A stretch of 64,000 bases of DNA, taken from contig JALLLS010000102.1 in NCBI GenBank assembly GCA_025094145.1, positions 44,351-108,350 on the forward strand, read 5' to 3'. Under the pieces are notes generated by a model. It searched no databases and had not been told where the DNA came from. It was given only the letters and a program-made list of their open reading frames with translations. The translations under genes and the position numbers were made by a program. Shown here piece by piece: positions 45,845 to 56,470 of the stretch. Positions within the stretch are counted from its first letter, which is position 1; each line of letters starts with the position of its first letter. Source of the DNA: Spinellus fusiger. Its lineage: Eukaryota > Mucoromycota > Mucoromycetes > Mucorales > Phycomycetaceae.

Positions 45845-47186
45845 CAGTCACACACAATTGAATTTAATACTTGCCTAAATTTTAATAAAAAAAACTTTTT
45901 TTTTTTGCATAAAACTCTTCTTCTTTCCAAATAGTGTTAAACCAACACACTATGTCAGACACATTTTCAGAAACACACACTCGTGGAGAATAGGATAAAG
46001 CAGAAGATAAAAAGCTTGGGGCATTTATTGCCTGTTGAAGGATGGATTAAAATTGACTATCATCGCAAACGTAGTTGTAGTAAAGCCCACAGTTCAAAAT
46101 AGTATCAGAAACATCAAAGAACGTAGGTTACCATTGCGTTTAAAGAGTCACGGAAAACATAAGAAAGTCAGTAAGAGAGACCTCAGACACCTGGAAAAGG
46201 TCATTAGAGAGGACCCATTTGCCTCATATAATCAGTTGAAATTGGAAATGTTGAAGATTCAGGCGGATGTATGTAGAAACACCATTATTAGTTACTGCGA
46301 TCAGCCAGGGTTCGGATCTTTCTCTACAGCTCACAAGCCAGCCTTAACTGAAATAACACAAAGAAAAGTGACTTGGCTGGGCTAAAGAACATGTCAATTG
46401 GACAAACGACCAGTGGAAGGGCGTCGTCTGGTCTGATGAGTCCAGGTGCACCGTGAAAGGGAACGATGGAGATGTCCGTGTCATCAGAAAAGTTGGAGAA
46501 AGGTATGATCCTAGTCCTATTGTTCCAACAACAAAGTTTGGTGGCGGAGGGGTCATGCTTTGAAGCTGTTTTTGGGCAGGTGGATCTGGCCCATTAGTCT
46601 TTGTTAGTGGCACTGTAAACCAAGACGAATATATCAAGATTTTGGGTGGTGATTTTCATCCTTGTTTCATTGAATTGTATCATAAAGAGAACAGTGAGTT
46701 TTTGTTACAAGAAGAGAGTGCTAGTTGTCATACTGGGGCCTATGCCAGAGGGTGGAAAGAGACGCATCAAATTAGGGGCTTTGAGTACTGATATGCACAT
46801 ATCTTTGACTTAAACCCAATTGAACACGTCTGGTGGGCCTTGGAAAGACGAATTGAGGAAAGAAGGGTATCTATTACCAATATTGAAAGTTTGAAGGCTC
46901 TACTTACAGAGAAAGGAGAGAGGGTTGGTGTTGAACTTGCACAACGATTAGTTCAAAGTATGACAGATAGATGCCAGGCTATAGTGGATGCCAAAAGAGG
47001 CCATACAAAATATTAATTATATTATTATTATTTTATTTTCTATAATTAAATATGTTGAGCTTTATTGTGTGAAAGTTTGAAGCTTCTATATCAAATGTAG
47101 AGTGTTTTATCTAATGTTGAACACATCCTAAATATTTCGTCCTGAAATTTATTTTCAAAAGTATTAAATTCAATTGGGTGTGACTA
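45845..47186 (+). mobile_element. Tc1-family element with broken transposase
   Basis: The ends CAGTCACACACAATTGAATT (continuing TAATACT) and, reversed, TAGTCACACCCAATTGAATT (continuing TAATACT) are inverted repeats flanked by TA. The plus strand carries transposase pieces: VKPTVQNSIRNIKERR, FASYNQLKLEML, VVWSDESRC, PTTKFGGGGVML, a stop, SCFWAGGSGPLV, SASCHTGAYARGW and FDLNPIEHVWWALERR, then a C-terminus ending GHTKY. Several stops and frame changes break it. The second catalytic Asp lies in a degraded stretch (EESASCH, where QDNASCH is usual). It ends 30 bp before the next element. Confidence 0.85.
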
Positions 47187-47216
47187 TATAATAAATCTTT
47201 CTTAAGCAGTGTTATA

Positions 47217-48762
47217 CACTATTTTCACTTATTATTGTCGCACTTTTAGAGAAAAATATGTCGCATTAATAAATTAAAACTTGGCATAGTAAAAGATTTA
47301 AAACTGGCGTATTCTAAGTACTTGAGGTTTTCTTACATTTTACTTTTCTTAAAAAATGAATAACATTGCACACGAAGACGGCCAAGGAGATATCTATAAT
47401 GATGAAGGAATAGCCGTTACAGTAGTGGAGATGGAGGTAGACGAGGAGACGTACCTCATTGAGACGGTTACAAATTTCGGGATGTACCTTGACCTCAAAC
47501 CACCTGAGAAGCCAGAAAGAAGAACTGTACAACAATCCGTAGACAGAGATGTCAATACGGAAGAGGATAACAGAGCTCCTGGCATCCACAGGCACCACAA
47601 AGATTCTGAGAAAGAGCAGTTATTTCTATTGATTTATGAAAGGGGTATGAGCGTCAGAGCTGCTGCGCTGAAACTTCAAATCCACCCACGCACTGCTCAG
47701 CGATAGTACTCAAACGATCAGCAGAACCCTCAGACATTCATTGCCAAAAAAGAAGGTAGTGGAAGGCCAGTTGGTAGACCAGCACTACTGGACGATAGCC
47801 ACAAAAGATTCTTAGTCGATTTATTGGATGATCAGCCCTCTTTAGTCTTGGATCAAATGATGGAGAGTTTGAGAACGTCTTTTAATGATCTGGAGATATC
47901 GAAAACAGCTCTCTACAATTTTGTCACCAAAAATTGTAAGATCAGTCTGAAAAGAGCCCATTTTCATTCAGTTGATCGTAATAGTCCTGAAAAGATCAAG
48001 AATTGAAAGGAGTGGGTACAGAAATGGATGGAGACAGACATGAACTACATGAGCAACTGTGTCTTTATAGATGAGGCGGCATTCCACATCAACATGAAGT
48101 GTACTTTTGCTTGGTCAAAAGTAGGTACTCGTGCAGTAGTAAAAGTACCAAGAACGAGGGCTAAAACAACAACCATCCTGGGAGCAACATCTGCTCAGGG
48201 CCTTGTCAACATAAAAGTAAGACGGCCTCGAATGTTGCCTGTTTCAAAGAAGAGAATAACTACTGGATCTGGTGGGCCTTCTCAAAAACAAAGCAAAGGC
48301 ACTGTTACTGGCCACTATATCAATTTCTTGAGCGATACAATGGATGTCATGGATAATTTTCCAGATGTTTTCAAGGACAATTACTTGATTATGGACAATG
48401 CCCCTATCCATAAAAACAGGGACATTCAGCCTTACATTGAGGGTAGAGGATATGGCTGTGTCTATCGTCCACCTTATTCACCTGAGCTTAATCACATTGA
48501 GCAGTTCTGGTCAGTTGTAAAGAGTAAACTCAAAAAAGAAGCTCTTTTGGATGCGGAAACATTATCCTCAACGATCTCAGATTCTTTGTAATAAAGTGCT
48601 GCTCAGTGTCTTGCAAGGATTCTGTAGATAGTCCCAGTCTAGATCTGACGATTGTTTAGAAAGAATATGTTTATAATAAATTCACTTATTTGATGCACTT
48701 AGTGCATTCCATTTTTGCACAAAATTCATTTTTATTTTTGCACCAATAATTTCCGGAAAGTG
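47217..48762 (+). mobile_element. chimeric DDE_3 (IS630-Tc1-mariner) element, copy 1
   Basis: The left end CACTATTTTCACTTATTATT, continuing GTCGCAC, is preceded by TA and is identical to the ends of copy 2. The first kilobase is nearly identical to copy 2. Beyond about 48350 the two diverge sharply. The right end reads, reversed, CACTTTCCGGAAATTATTGG, continuing TGCAAAA, and is followed by TA: a different terminal repeat with GGTGCAA in place of the TGTCGCA motifs. The element therefore joins the left part of one subfamily to the right part of another. Confidence 0.75.
47356..48650 (+). pseudogene. DDE_3 transposase, copy 1, with stops
   Basis: MNNIAHEDGQGDIYNDEG opens a reading frame with an HTH (RGMSVRAAALKLQIHPRTAQ) that ends at TAG (47704). 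It resumes NDQQNPQTF, GSGRPVGRPALLDD, and continues to KIKN, where a TGA (48004) interrupts it. The catalytic part has D in CVFIDEAAFH, D in YLIMDNAPIH and E in PELNHIEQFW, giving DD34E. The C-terminal part breaks off at DSL and a stop. The Pro of the usual NPIE is His. Both internal stops are also present in copy 2. Confidence 0.85.
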
Positions 48763-49150
48763 TACTAAACACAATGTTATGGAATAATAAATCATATTCT
48801 GAGAAGCCCTTTCCATATCCAGATACTTAATATTTCCTATGAAAAATAATAATAAGGATACACTGGAAATAATGGCAAGTCAGACTCAAGTATCATTATT
48901 AGTCAACCACTAGCCGTACCACTCATATCATTTTAATCTCTAACTAGTAACCACTTGGCTCAGTCTGGGAAGTTTTCAACCTACGCCTTGCTTCGGGAGA
49001 AAGATTACCCTTTGTAATGGGCCATAGCTGCTAGCCCTCATAACCTGAACAAATGCTTATTAGAGTTATGTTTTTTTAGAGTTGATATAAACAATGTGTT
49101 AGAGTATTGAGATTTTATTTTGGATTTAACATAGTAATAATAATAAATAC
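48763..49150. other. no gene seen
   Basis: Spacer between two elements, AT-rich, no coding signal. Confidence 0.5.
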
Positions 49151-50153
49151 ACCCATACCCAATTGAATTTAATACTTGTAGGAAATTTAATGAAAAAGAT
49201 TTTTTTTTCATAAAACTCTTTTTCTTTCTAAGTAGTGTTAAACTAACACAAAATATCAAATACATTTTAAGAAACTCAAATTTGTGGAGAATAGGATAAG
49301 GCAAAAGATAGAAGATGATAGAGCATCTATTACCTGTTAAAGGCTGGATTAAAATTGACTGTCATTGAAAGCATAGTTATGATGAATAAGCTCACAGTTC
49401 AAAATAGTATCAGAAACATTAAATAACATAGGTCACTGTTACATTTGAAGAGTCATGGAAAACCCAAAAAAGTGAATGAAAGAGACTTTGGATATCCGGA
49501 AAATATTATTAGAAAGGGTCCATTTGCCTCATACAATCAACTGAAATTGGAAATGTTGAAGTCTGAGGTTGGTGTATGTAGAAATATTATTATCAGCCAC
49601 TGCAATCAGTGTGTTCGGATGTTTATCTGTAGACCACAAACCAGCCTTCGCTGCAAAACACAAAGAGAAACAGCTTTGTTGGGCAGGGGTGGTAGCTATC
49701 ATACTGGGGCCTATACCAGAGGGTGGAAAGAGACATCAAATTAGGGTGCTTTGAGTATTATCACACACAAAGTCCTTAATTTAACCCAATTGAATACGCC
49801 TGATATGCCTTGGAAAGACGAATTGAATTAAAAAGCATATCTCTTACCAATATAGAAAGTTTAAAGATTCTACTTACAGAAGAGTAGGAGGAAGTCAGTG
49901 AACTTGCACAACGATGAGTTCTGAGTATGACAGATAGATACCAGACAGTTATTGATGCCAAAAGAGGCCATATAAAATACCAACTGTATTATTATTATTT
50001 TATTTTCGATAATTAAAGATATTAAGCTTTGGTGTGCTTAAGTTTGGAGGTCCTAGATCAAATCTGGAGTGTTTTATTTGATGTTGAATATATCATAAGT
50101 ATTTCGTCCTAAAATTTATTTTCAAATATATTAAATTCAATTGGGTTTGGCTG
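49151..50153 (+). mobile_element. internally deleted Tc1-family element
   Basis: Same family as 45845-47186: CCCAATTGAATTTAATACTT on the left, and TATTTCGTCCTAAAATTTAT, TTGGGTTTGGCTG plus TA on the right. The plus strand gives KPKKVNERDFGYPENI, FASYNQLKLEML and TSLRCKTQRETALLG. It then jumps directly to SYHTGAYTRGWKE, skipping about 350 bp that contain the first catalytic Asp in the longer copy. The right third matches the longer copy closely. Confidence 0.8.
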
Positions 50154-50439
50154 TATACTTCTAACCAATTCATAGCATATACCTGAGAAATAAAAGTAGT
50201 GTTGGAACAGTAATGTGTTTTTGTCTCATTCACGTTTAAAGTGTCTCGTCATCTTATATATTTAAATATAAGAATTTGACAGTTGGCAAATCGTAAAAGG
50301 CATCCATGAGTAGGATTTAAATATTTTTAGATTTCCAACGCCCACAGATACCAGGAAAAGAGGGTAGATATCCTGCTAATACTGTTTCAAAGAGGTTTTC
50401 TTTTTGTTAAGACACTTTCTTTATTAAGCGCCTTTTACG

Positions 50440-50800
50440 CAGTCACACATCGCACTGAGAGGCCTGACTAGGAAAGCATAATGGACACAAATCACTTACA
50501 GAAAATTAGAAAAAGTGGAGAAAAGGAAAGGAGAGTTGTGGAAGTGGTAGGCCCAGTAGACATGCCAAATTGCTTGTAAAATTGCTCCATAGACTTGACT
50601 ACTAGTCAGAGGTCCATTGGGAGAGAGAGAAAATGAGTGTAAATGCTGGATGATTGCTGCGGAAGGAGTGTAAATATTAAGCCAATATGGCAAAACGGAT
50701 GTCCAGACAGGCCAGACTCTTGGGCAAGTCACCAAGAAATGGTCAGGGCTGTGGCGAGGGTGGGAACATAATTGGCATGAGAGTTATAGGACAATGTTGG
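50440..50800 (-). mobile_element. LINE C-terminal fragment
   Basis: The minus strand reads LCSHPRHSPDHFLVTCPRVW, PVWTSVL, then SSQVYGAILQAIWHVYWAYH and FHNSPF with a stop at 50496. The C...H...C knuckle followed by the AIWxxYWxxxF segment is the C-terminal end of Mucorales LINE ORF2 proteins and resembles the fragment at 24920. It begins close to the 3' end of the cyclase gene. No upstream reverse transcriptase is present. Confidence 0.6.
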
Positions 50801-50930
50801 ACACGATATTACACACCCTAGTATTTTCAGTGTAAAGCATGCTCATCTCTATTTTGTTTCCGACAGTCTCATACAATTCTTGTGATAATTTATTCGATTC
50901 TGAATTCATTAAATGATTAATTTATAATTC

Positions 50931-52025
50931 TTATTTAGTACAGATAGCATTGGGAGGAGAAGCTATACCACCAAACTTATTAAGAGGTGCACTTGTGAAA
51001 AAGTACTCGTATACACCATCTTTGGCTGAGTCTTCTGCCAAATCATCCAAGAACCATAGTTCTCCAATAAGCATACCCCAGCCACCCAAGAGCACAGAAT
51101 CTAAATTATTTACAGTCAATTGGCTTGTTTTCATCATAGTATCTTGTTATATTATACTTGCGACAAATTTCTCTATCAGTAGGAAATGGAAGCTTCTCAA
51201 AGCCTATGTTATCTGATGCCACAGCTGAGAAATGATGATTCCATAACCAACGAAACGTTTCTTCACAAGCCTTGATGCCCACACAATTAGGAAGTTTCTC
51301 CATAGTACCACTCAAATCTATCATAATACCCTCAGCTTTTCTTTTTTCATAAGCGGTTGTCCATCCTGTACGAAGGAGCAGGATATCACCCTCTTTAATT
51401 TCTACATTCTGGTGACGAGCAACTCTTTCCAGATCCTCCACCAAAATCTCATAAGGACTGAATGGATCATAGTCCTTGATATGAGTGGCTGCCCAACGCC
51501 CAAAATCAAGCAGAACAGCTCTACCAACAATACCACGACGGGCTACGTGATGTATACCCAATCGGCCTGTTTTCAATGTATTGACTTCTGAAAGAGGCGT
51601 ATTGTTATAAAATCTGGAAGTGCTGAGGTGGCAATGGTGACGGAGTCCATCCCATTGTGAAGAGGCTTGAGGATTGAAGTTATGATAGACATCATCAAAG
51701 CATTTGTTTTCAGACAAAGTCTTAATAATATGTTCTGACTGGAATCTATCTACCATTCCACCGTCAGGCAGTTCCAGTGCCCAATTTAATGAGAACACTT
51801 TTCCTTTACGAACTAGTTTTCCTGCCTGAATAGAATCAAATTATTTCTATGTTTTTGTTAGGATATTACCTCAATGATCTTATCTGGTGTCAGTTTGTTC
51901 AATGTACCCAAGTTATCATCTTTTCCCCATAGACTCCAGGCAGTATAAGGAGGGTCTTCTGGATTCAATGGTAGCTCATCAAAAGAGGGCAATGGTATTT
52001 GTTGATTAATTCTGTCGATGGGCAT
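50931..52025 (-). CDS. cyclase-family metal-dependent hydrolase
   Basis: Minus strand; the protein begins MPIDRINQQIPLPSFDELPL and shows YTAWSLWGKDDNLGTLNKLTP. After an intron near 51825-51870 it continues AGKLVRKGKVFSLNWALELP, QWDGLRHHCHLS (metal-ligand region in the place of HxGTHxDxPxH), GIVGRAVLLDFGRWA, EGDILLLRTGWTTAYE and ACEETFRWLWNHHFSAVASD. The last exon encodes SVLLGGWGMLIGELWFLDDLAE and ends ASPPNAICTK. These are fungal cyclase-family (kynurenine-formamidase-like fold) landmarks; the substrate is unknown. The junction before SVLLGG is odd: a 66-nt intron with a weak GTCGCA donor keeps the frame; otherwise the gene has a frameshift. Transposons flank it on both sides. Confidence 0.78.
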
Positions 52026-52262
52026 AGTAAGGTAATATAATAAAAAACAGTAGTAGAATTTAATGATTTTTATAATACAATTGTCGTGATATTACTTTCC
52101 TTTTATGGATAGCGGCATCTCTAGTGGAAAAGCCAGCTAAAAGAAGAAAGAAATGGACACATTCCATTACATTTCAATAATATCATAGTTGGAAGTATTA
52201 GCATATAGAATATAGTATAAAAGAAATATTGAATTGAATGAATAAAGACCGGAGTTCTACTA

Positions 52263-52312
52263 CACGTTTGACTGTCCGGATTTCCTTTGATACCTAAGAT
52301 CAAAGACGACAC
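52263..52312 (-). repeat. short repeat shared with 45.25 and 54.30 kb
   Basis: The reverse strand reads GTGTCGTCTTTGATCTTAGG, TATCAAAGGAAATCCGGACA, close to 45249-45290 and 54296-54335. It may be an end fragment of the MITE-like insertion in repeat copy B. The rest of 52026-52456 shows no gene. Confidence 0.5.
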
Positions 52313-52456
52313 AATGAATTAATCATGCATATAAATTAGGTGTGTAATTCCAGAGTAATATCACTCAATTTAACTATTTGTGATAATTGAATCACAACTA
52401 TTTCTAAAGATAGATAATGTAGACTTATTCTTGATCTCTTGAATAAAATAATAATA

Positions 52457-54095
52457 CACTATTTTCACTTATTATTGTCGCACTTTTGGAAAAAAACTTA
52501 GCGCACAAGTGGAAAAAAACTTGTCGCATTAATAAATTAAAAGATGACGTATAAGTTGGATGCGACAAATGCGACATCAATGCTTTATTGTTAAAGAGGC
52601 TTCTCTTGTAAGTAATCCTCAAATCTATCGACAGAGTATTTGCAAAACCCTCTGAGGTCACCGAGAAGAACTTGGTTAGATGCATTGGCGATTCTAGATG
52701 ACAGTGTTTCTTCTTCCAAGAGTCTTTCTCTTTTTAACCTGCTTTTGCAAACAGACCAGAATTGCTCAATGGGATTCAACTCTGGTGAGTAAGGGGGAAG
52801 ATAAACACACTTGTACCCACGGCCTTCAATGAAGCTTTTAATGTCTTCATTCATGTGGATGGGGGCGTTGTCCATAATCAAGTAATTATCCTTGAAAACA
52901 TCTGGATAATTGTCCATGACATCCATTGTATCGCTCAAGAAATTGATATAGTGGCCAGTAACAGTGCCTTTGCTTTGTTTCTGGGAAGGCCCACCAGATC
53001 CAGTAGTTCTTCTCTTCTTTGAAACAGGCAACATTCGAGGCCGTCTTACTTTTATATTGACAATACCCTGAGCAGATGTTGCTCCCAGGATGGTTGTTGT
53101 TTTAGCCCTCGTTCTTGGTACTTTTACTACTGCACGAGTACCTACTTTTGACCAAGCAAAAGTACACTTCATGTTGATGTGGAATGCCGCCTCATCTATA
53201 AAGACACAGTTGCTCATGTAGTTCATGTCTGTCTCCATCCATTTCTGTACCCACTCCTTTCAATTCTTGATCTTTTCAGGACTATTACGATCAACTGAAT
53301 GAAAATGGGCTCTTTTCAGACTGATCTTACAATTTTTGGTGACAAAATTGTAGAGAGCTGTTTTCGATATCTCCAGATCATTAAAAGACGTTCTCAAACT
53401 CTCCATCATTTGATCCAAGACTAAAGAGGGCTGATCATCCAATAAATCGACTAAGAATCTTTTGTGGCTATCGTCCAGTAGTGCTGGTCTACCAACTGGC
53501 CTTCCACTACCTTCTTTTTTGGCAATGAATGTCTGAGGGTTCTGCTGATCGTTTGAGTACTATCGCTGAGCAGTGCGTGGGTGGATTTGAAGTTTCAGCG
53601 CAGCAGCTCTGACGCTCATACCCCTTTCATAAATCAATAGAAATAACTGCTCTTTCTCAGAATCTTTGTGGTGCCTGTGGATGCCAGGAGCTCTGTTATC
53701 CTCTTCCGTATTGACATCTCTGTCTACGGATTGTTGTACAGTTCTTCTTTCTGGCTTCTCAGGTGGTTTGAGGTCAAGGTACATCCCGAAATTTGTAACC
53801 GTCTCAATGAGGTACGTCTCCTCGTCTACCTCCATCTCCACTACTGTAACGGCTATTCCTTCATCATTATAGATATCTCCTTGGCCGTCTTCGTGTGCAA
53901 TGTTATTCATTTTTTAAGAAAAGTAAAATGTAAGAAAACCTCAAGTACTTAGAATACGCCAGTTTTAAATCTTTTACTATGCCAAATTTTAATTAATTAA
54001 TGCGACATATTTTATCCCATTAGTACGTCAAGTTTTAATTTATTAATGCGACATATTTTTCTCTAAAAGTGCGACAATAATAAGTGAAAATAGTG
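52457..54095 (-). mobile_element. DDE_3 (IS630-Tc1-mariner) element, copy 2
   Basis: 1639 bp. Both ends read CACTATTTTCACTTATTATT, continuing GTCGCACTTTT, as perfect inverted repeats of about 31 bp, each flanked by TA. Subterminal TGTCGCA motifs repeat several times near both ends and are likely transposase-binding sites. The right subterminal region has an extra tandem unit of about 55 bp (about 53985-54055) that copy 1 lacks. It faces copy 1 across the cyclase gene. Confidence 0.88.
52591..53910 (-). pseudogene. DDE_3 transposase, copy 2, interrupted by two stops
   Basis: The same protein as copy 1 with TAG after HPRTAQR and TGA after SPEKIKN at identical places. The catalytic segment is otherwise open to the end: CVFIDEAAFH, YLIMDNAPIHMN and PYSPELNPIEQFWSV give a DD34E triad, and it ends FEDYLQEKPL. 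TAG probably replaces Trp (TGG) and TGA probably replaces Arg (CGA), judging from the context RWY and IKNRKEW usual in such proteins; this is inference. Unless read through or spliced, it gives no full-length protein. Confidence 0.85.
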
Positions 54096-54162
54096 TATAA
54101 AGAAGTAAAAAAACTCTTCTGTTTCACATTATGTATTTAAATGGATATTATTTTTTCAAAGC

Positions 54163-54295
54163 AACATCTGTATACAGTTCAAAGTATTTTTTATTTTTGG
54201 GTGTTAGTTGCTATTCGCGCATTGGGCATGTTAGCCACCCTATGAGAACCTTTGAACAATTAAGATATACATATACACTAACATCTGTATACAGT
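54163..54295 (-). mobile_element. short LINE 3'-end insertion with target duplication
   Basis: The segment TTCAAAGTATTTTTTATTTT, TGGGTGTTAGTTGCTATTCG, GCCACCCTATGAGA matches the 3' end of the LINE at 63 kb. It is bounded by direct repeats AACATCTGTATACAGT at 54163 and 54280, part of which may be element sequence. This is a severely 5'-truncated copy, as target-primed reverse transcription often leaves. Confidence 0.65.
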
Positions 54296-54335
54296 GTCGT
54301 CTTTGGGTTTAACCAAAGGAAATCCAGACAGATCA

Positions 54336-55245
54336 AAGAGTAAACAGAGTCTGATATTTATTGATGGGCCTTTTACACTTATTTTATACTTTTCTAATTA
54401 CTGATATCTACCAATAAAAGCTATGGAAAACCCCTTCTTGCTAAAGTATCATCCCTTAGATATACGCGTTGCTAACTAACTCTTCTTCTATTGCATGTGG
54501 TCCCGTTTAGGTAGTCTGTGTTTCTATTGACTGGGATGATCGATATCTCTATTTATGGAAAGTGATTATTCGACAACAGCCTTTAAATCAATATAAAAAA
54601 ATGAAATAAAACTAAATATTTTTAAGTAATTATCTAAATCTAAAAAGGTGTCTATTTTTCATAACCCAGTTATGATTCTCAAAATCTATTTCTGATTATT
54701 ATTGATGTGTAAAATAATAATATTAGTAATAATCTCTTTCTAGGTATGCTAGAGAGTCTTTAGTATTCAATAGAATATGATATGGATAATAAGGAGTGAG
54801 AAAACTGTAATGAATCTATCATATATAATATTTAGCTGTCATATGGAAGAAATATATAGTCATTAGGTATCATATAACAAGCAGAATATCGAATGAACTC
54901 ATATGTTATAACATTGAAAATACAAGCAAAACGTACTGATATTAACTGTGTCATTAGTAGCAGAGTAACAGGTCTAGGATTTATATAGGAGAACCCTAAT
55001 AAATATGTTCCCTGAGATCCTAGAGATATAGATTGAGTATCTCCCTCAAAAAATGAATGATTGATATTGAAAACAGTAAAAGATCAGAAGTTTAGATTTC
55101 CTATCAGATAAGCTTCAGTCTATCTGTCATTACCAATGGTAAGTGCATAAGTCGTGCAATAGTGAGGCTATCATTAATTTTTAATAATAATAAAAACAAT
55201 GATTGATTACAGTGAGAATTGAAAAAATTCAATGTTAATAAACTA
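54336..55245. other. no gene seen
   Basis: AT-rich non-coding sequence with no recognised repeat. Confidence 0.45.
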
Positions 55246-55312
55246 CAGTTCTTGCAATAAATGAGTAGACGGATTTTTTTTTAGATTTCTTTTTTGAACA
55301 ATAAAGGCATTG
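55246..55312 (+). mobile_element. isolated terminal repeat of a Tc1-family element
   Basis: CAGTTCTTGCAATAAATGAG, then TAGACGG and GAACAATAAAGGCAT match the left end of the element at 16308 and the reversed right end at 58427. Nothing of the transposase follows; the sequence passes directly into repeat copy C. Confidence 0.55.
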
Positions 55313-56470
55313 TGATATACACACCAGGAGATTTTTCTGGCCTTTAAACCGTAATAGCTCTGTAATGTTGGGCACTACTGATACGCCTGGAGACACGTAG
55401 GGCCTTGAGGGGCTGGCTACTGACACGGGTAAGGAGATGTAAGGAAAGGGTGTGGGGATGGTTTCACAGGTGCGAGAGTATAGAAATAGGGTAGGGTACT
55501 GGTGATGACACCAATAAAGAAGGGGACAGAGAACGAACAGGTTTTTAGTGAGTGTGTGGCACCTTATGTGGACACAGCTCAGAACCAACGGAAAGGAAAG
55601 AGACACAAAGGGAACAGGTTGGGAACAGCAAACAGTCAACTACCAAAACCTTTTAAGCCTATATTGCTCGTTTATACTTCCAGGCAGCTACTCGGATCAA
55701 GGTCTGTTTTATTGAAGATGTAGTAAAATATACTTTTTATACTAATTTCTAGTTTATTCCCTGTGACGTGGGGTCTTGTCTTCTCATCTATGCTAACGTA
55801 CTTCCCACCAACCTCCAAGAAGATTGGGCGCTCACACCACACTATCCCACATATCTAAATTATTATTTCCTTTTGTGGATACCTCAATGTCAAATTGTAT
55901 TATCAGTATAATATATTGTTGATGAATAAAACTGTTTATTGTAATAGTATAGATAATACTATATTATGACTATAACCACTGCCTGAGTCTATCCCCTCAT
56001 AGCAATAGAGTTCATATCCCAACATTATAATGATTTATCCTTGGGAGATAGATAACTATGCTCAGGAGTATACCCTAGAGACCTTAGATAGTATAGAAGA
56101 CCCCCTAAGACTGATTTGTGAGTTTATTTATTAACAATACAATGAGTGTCTTGTGGATTACAATGAGCTCAAGCCCAGATGAAGACACTGCTTACCTTTT
56201 TATCACTAGAATAGTCCTTGGTAGTATCTACAAACTCTCTCTATTATTTCTCTTTGTTAATAATAACACATTACCTTGCTCAGTTATGCTCATATTGACA
56301 AGTACTTGAGTGCTAAGTTGTATGTGCAGTGTGGGAAATAACAAAAGGAGGGGAGTATCAAAATAAATAATAATTTCTCTCTCTCTATTCTGGTAATGTA
56401 TACACTAGCCTCCATTCATAGAATTTACAAGTCAAACAATTCACAATCTATTTGCCTTGAACCTAAAGTC
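55313..56470 (-). repeat. 1.2-kb dispersed repeat, copy C, interrupted
   Basis: The reverse strand follows copy B from GTGAATTGTTTGACTTGTAA (near 56440) to CTCCTGGTGTGTATATCAC (near 55320), including TCATCTGGGCTTGAGCTCAT and CACAAAAGGAAATAATAA. Between 55366 and 55851 it is interrupted by a less AT-rich segment (next entry), with about 85 bp of the repeat missing at that point. Confidence 0.7.
55366..55851 (-). mobile_element. probable solo LTR
   Basis: A 486-bp block distinctly richer in GC than its surroundings. It reads on the minus strand from TGTGGGATAGTGTGG to CAGTAGTGCCCAACA, so TG...CA ends with a short inverted repeat (TGTGGG/CCCAACA). An AATAAA signal lies on that strand near 55717. 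No internal retrotransposon domain or clear 5-bp duplication is seen, and the deletion of adjacent repeat sequence may explain the latter. Confidence 0.4.
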
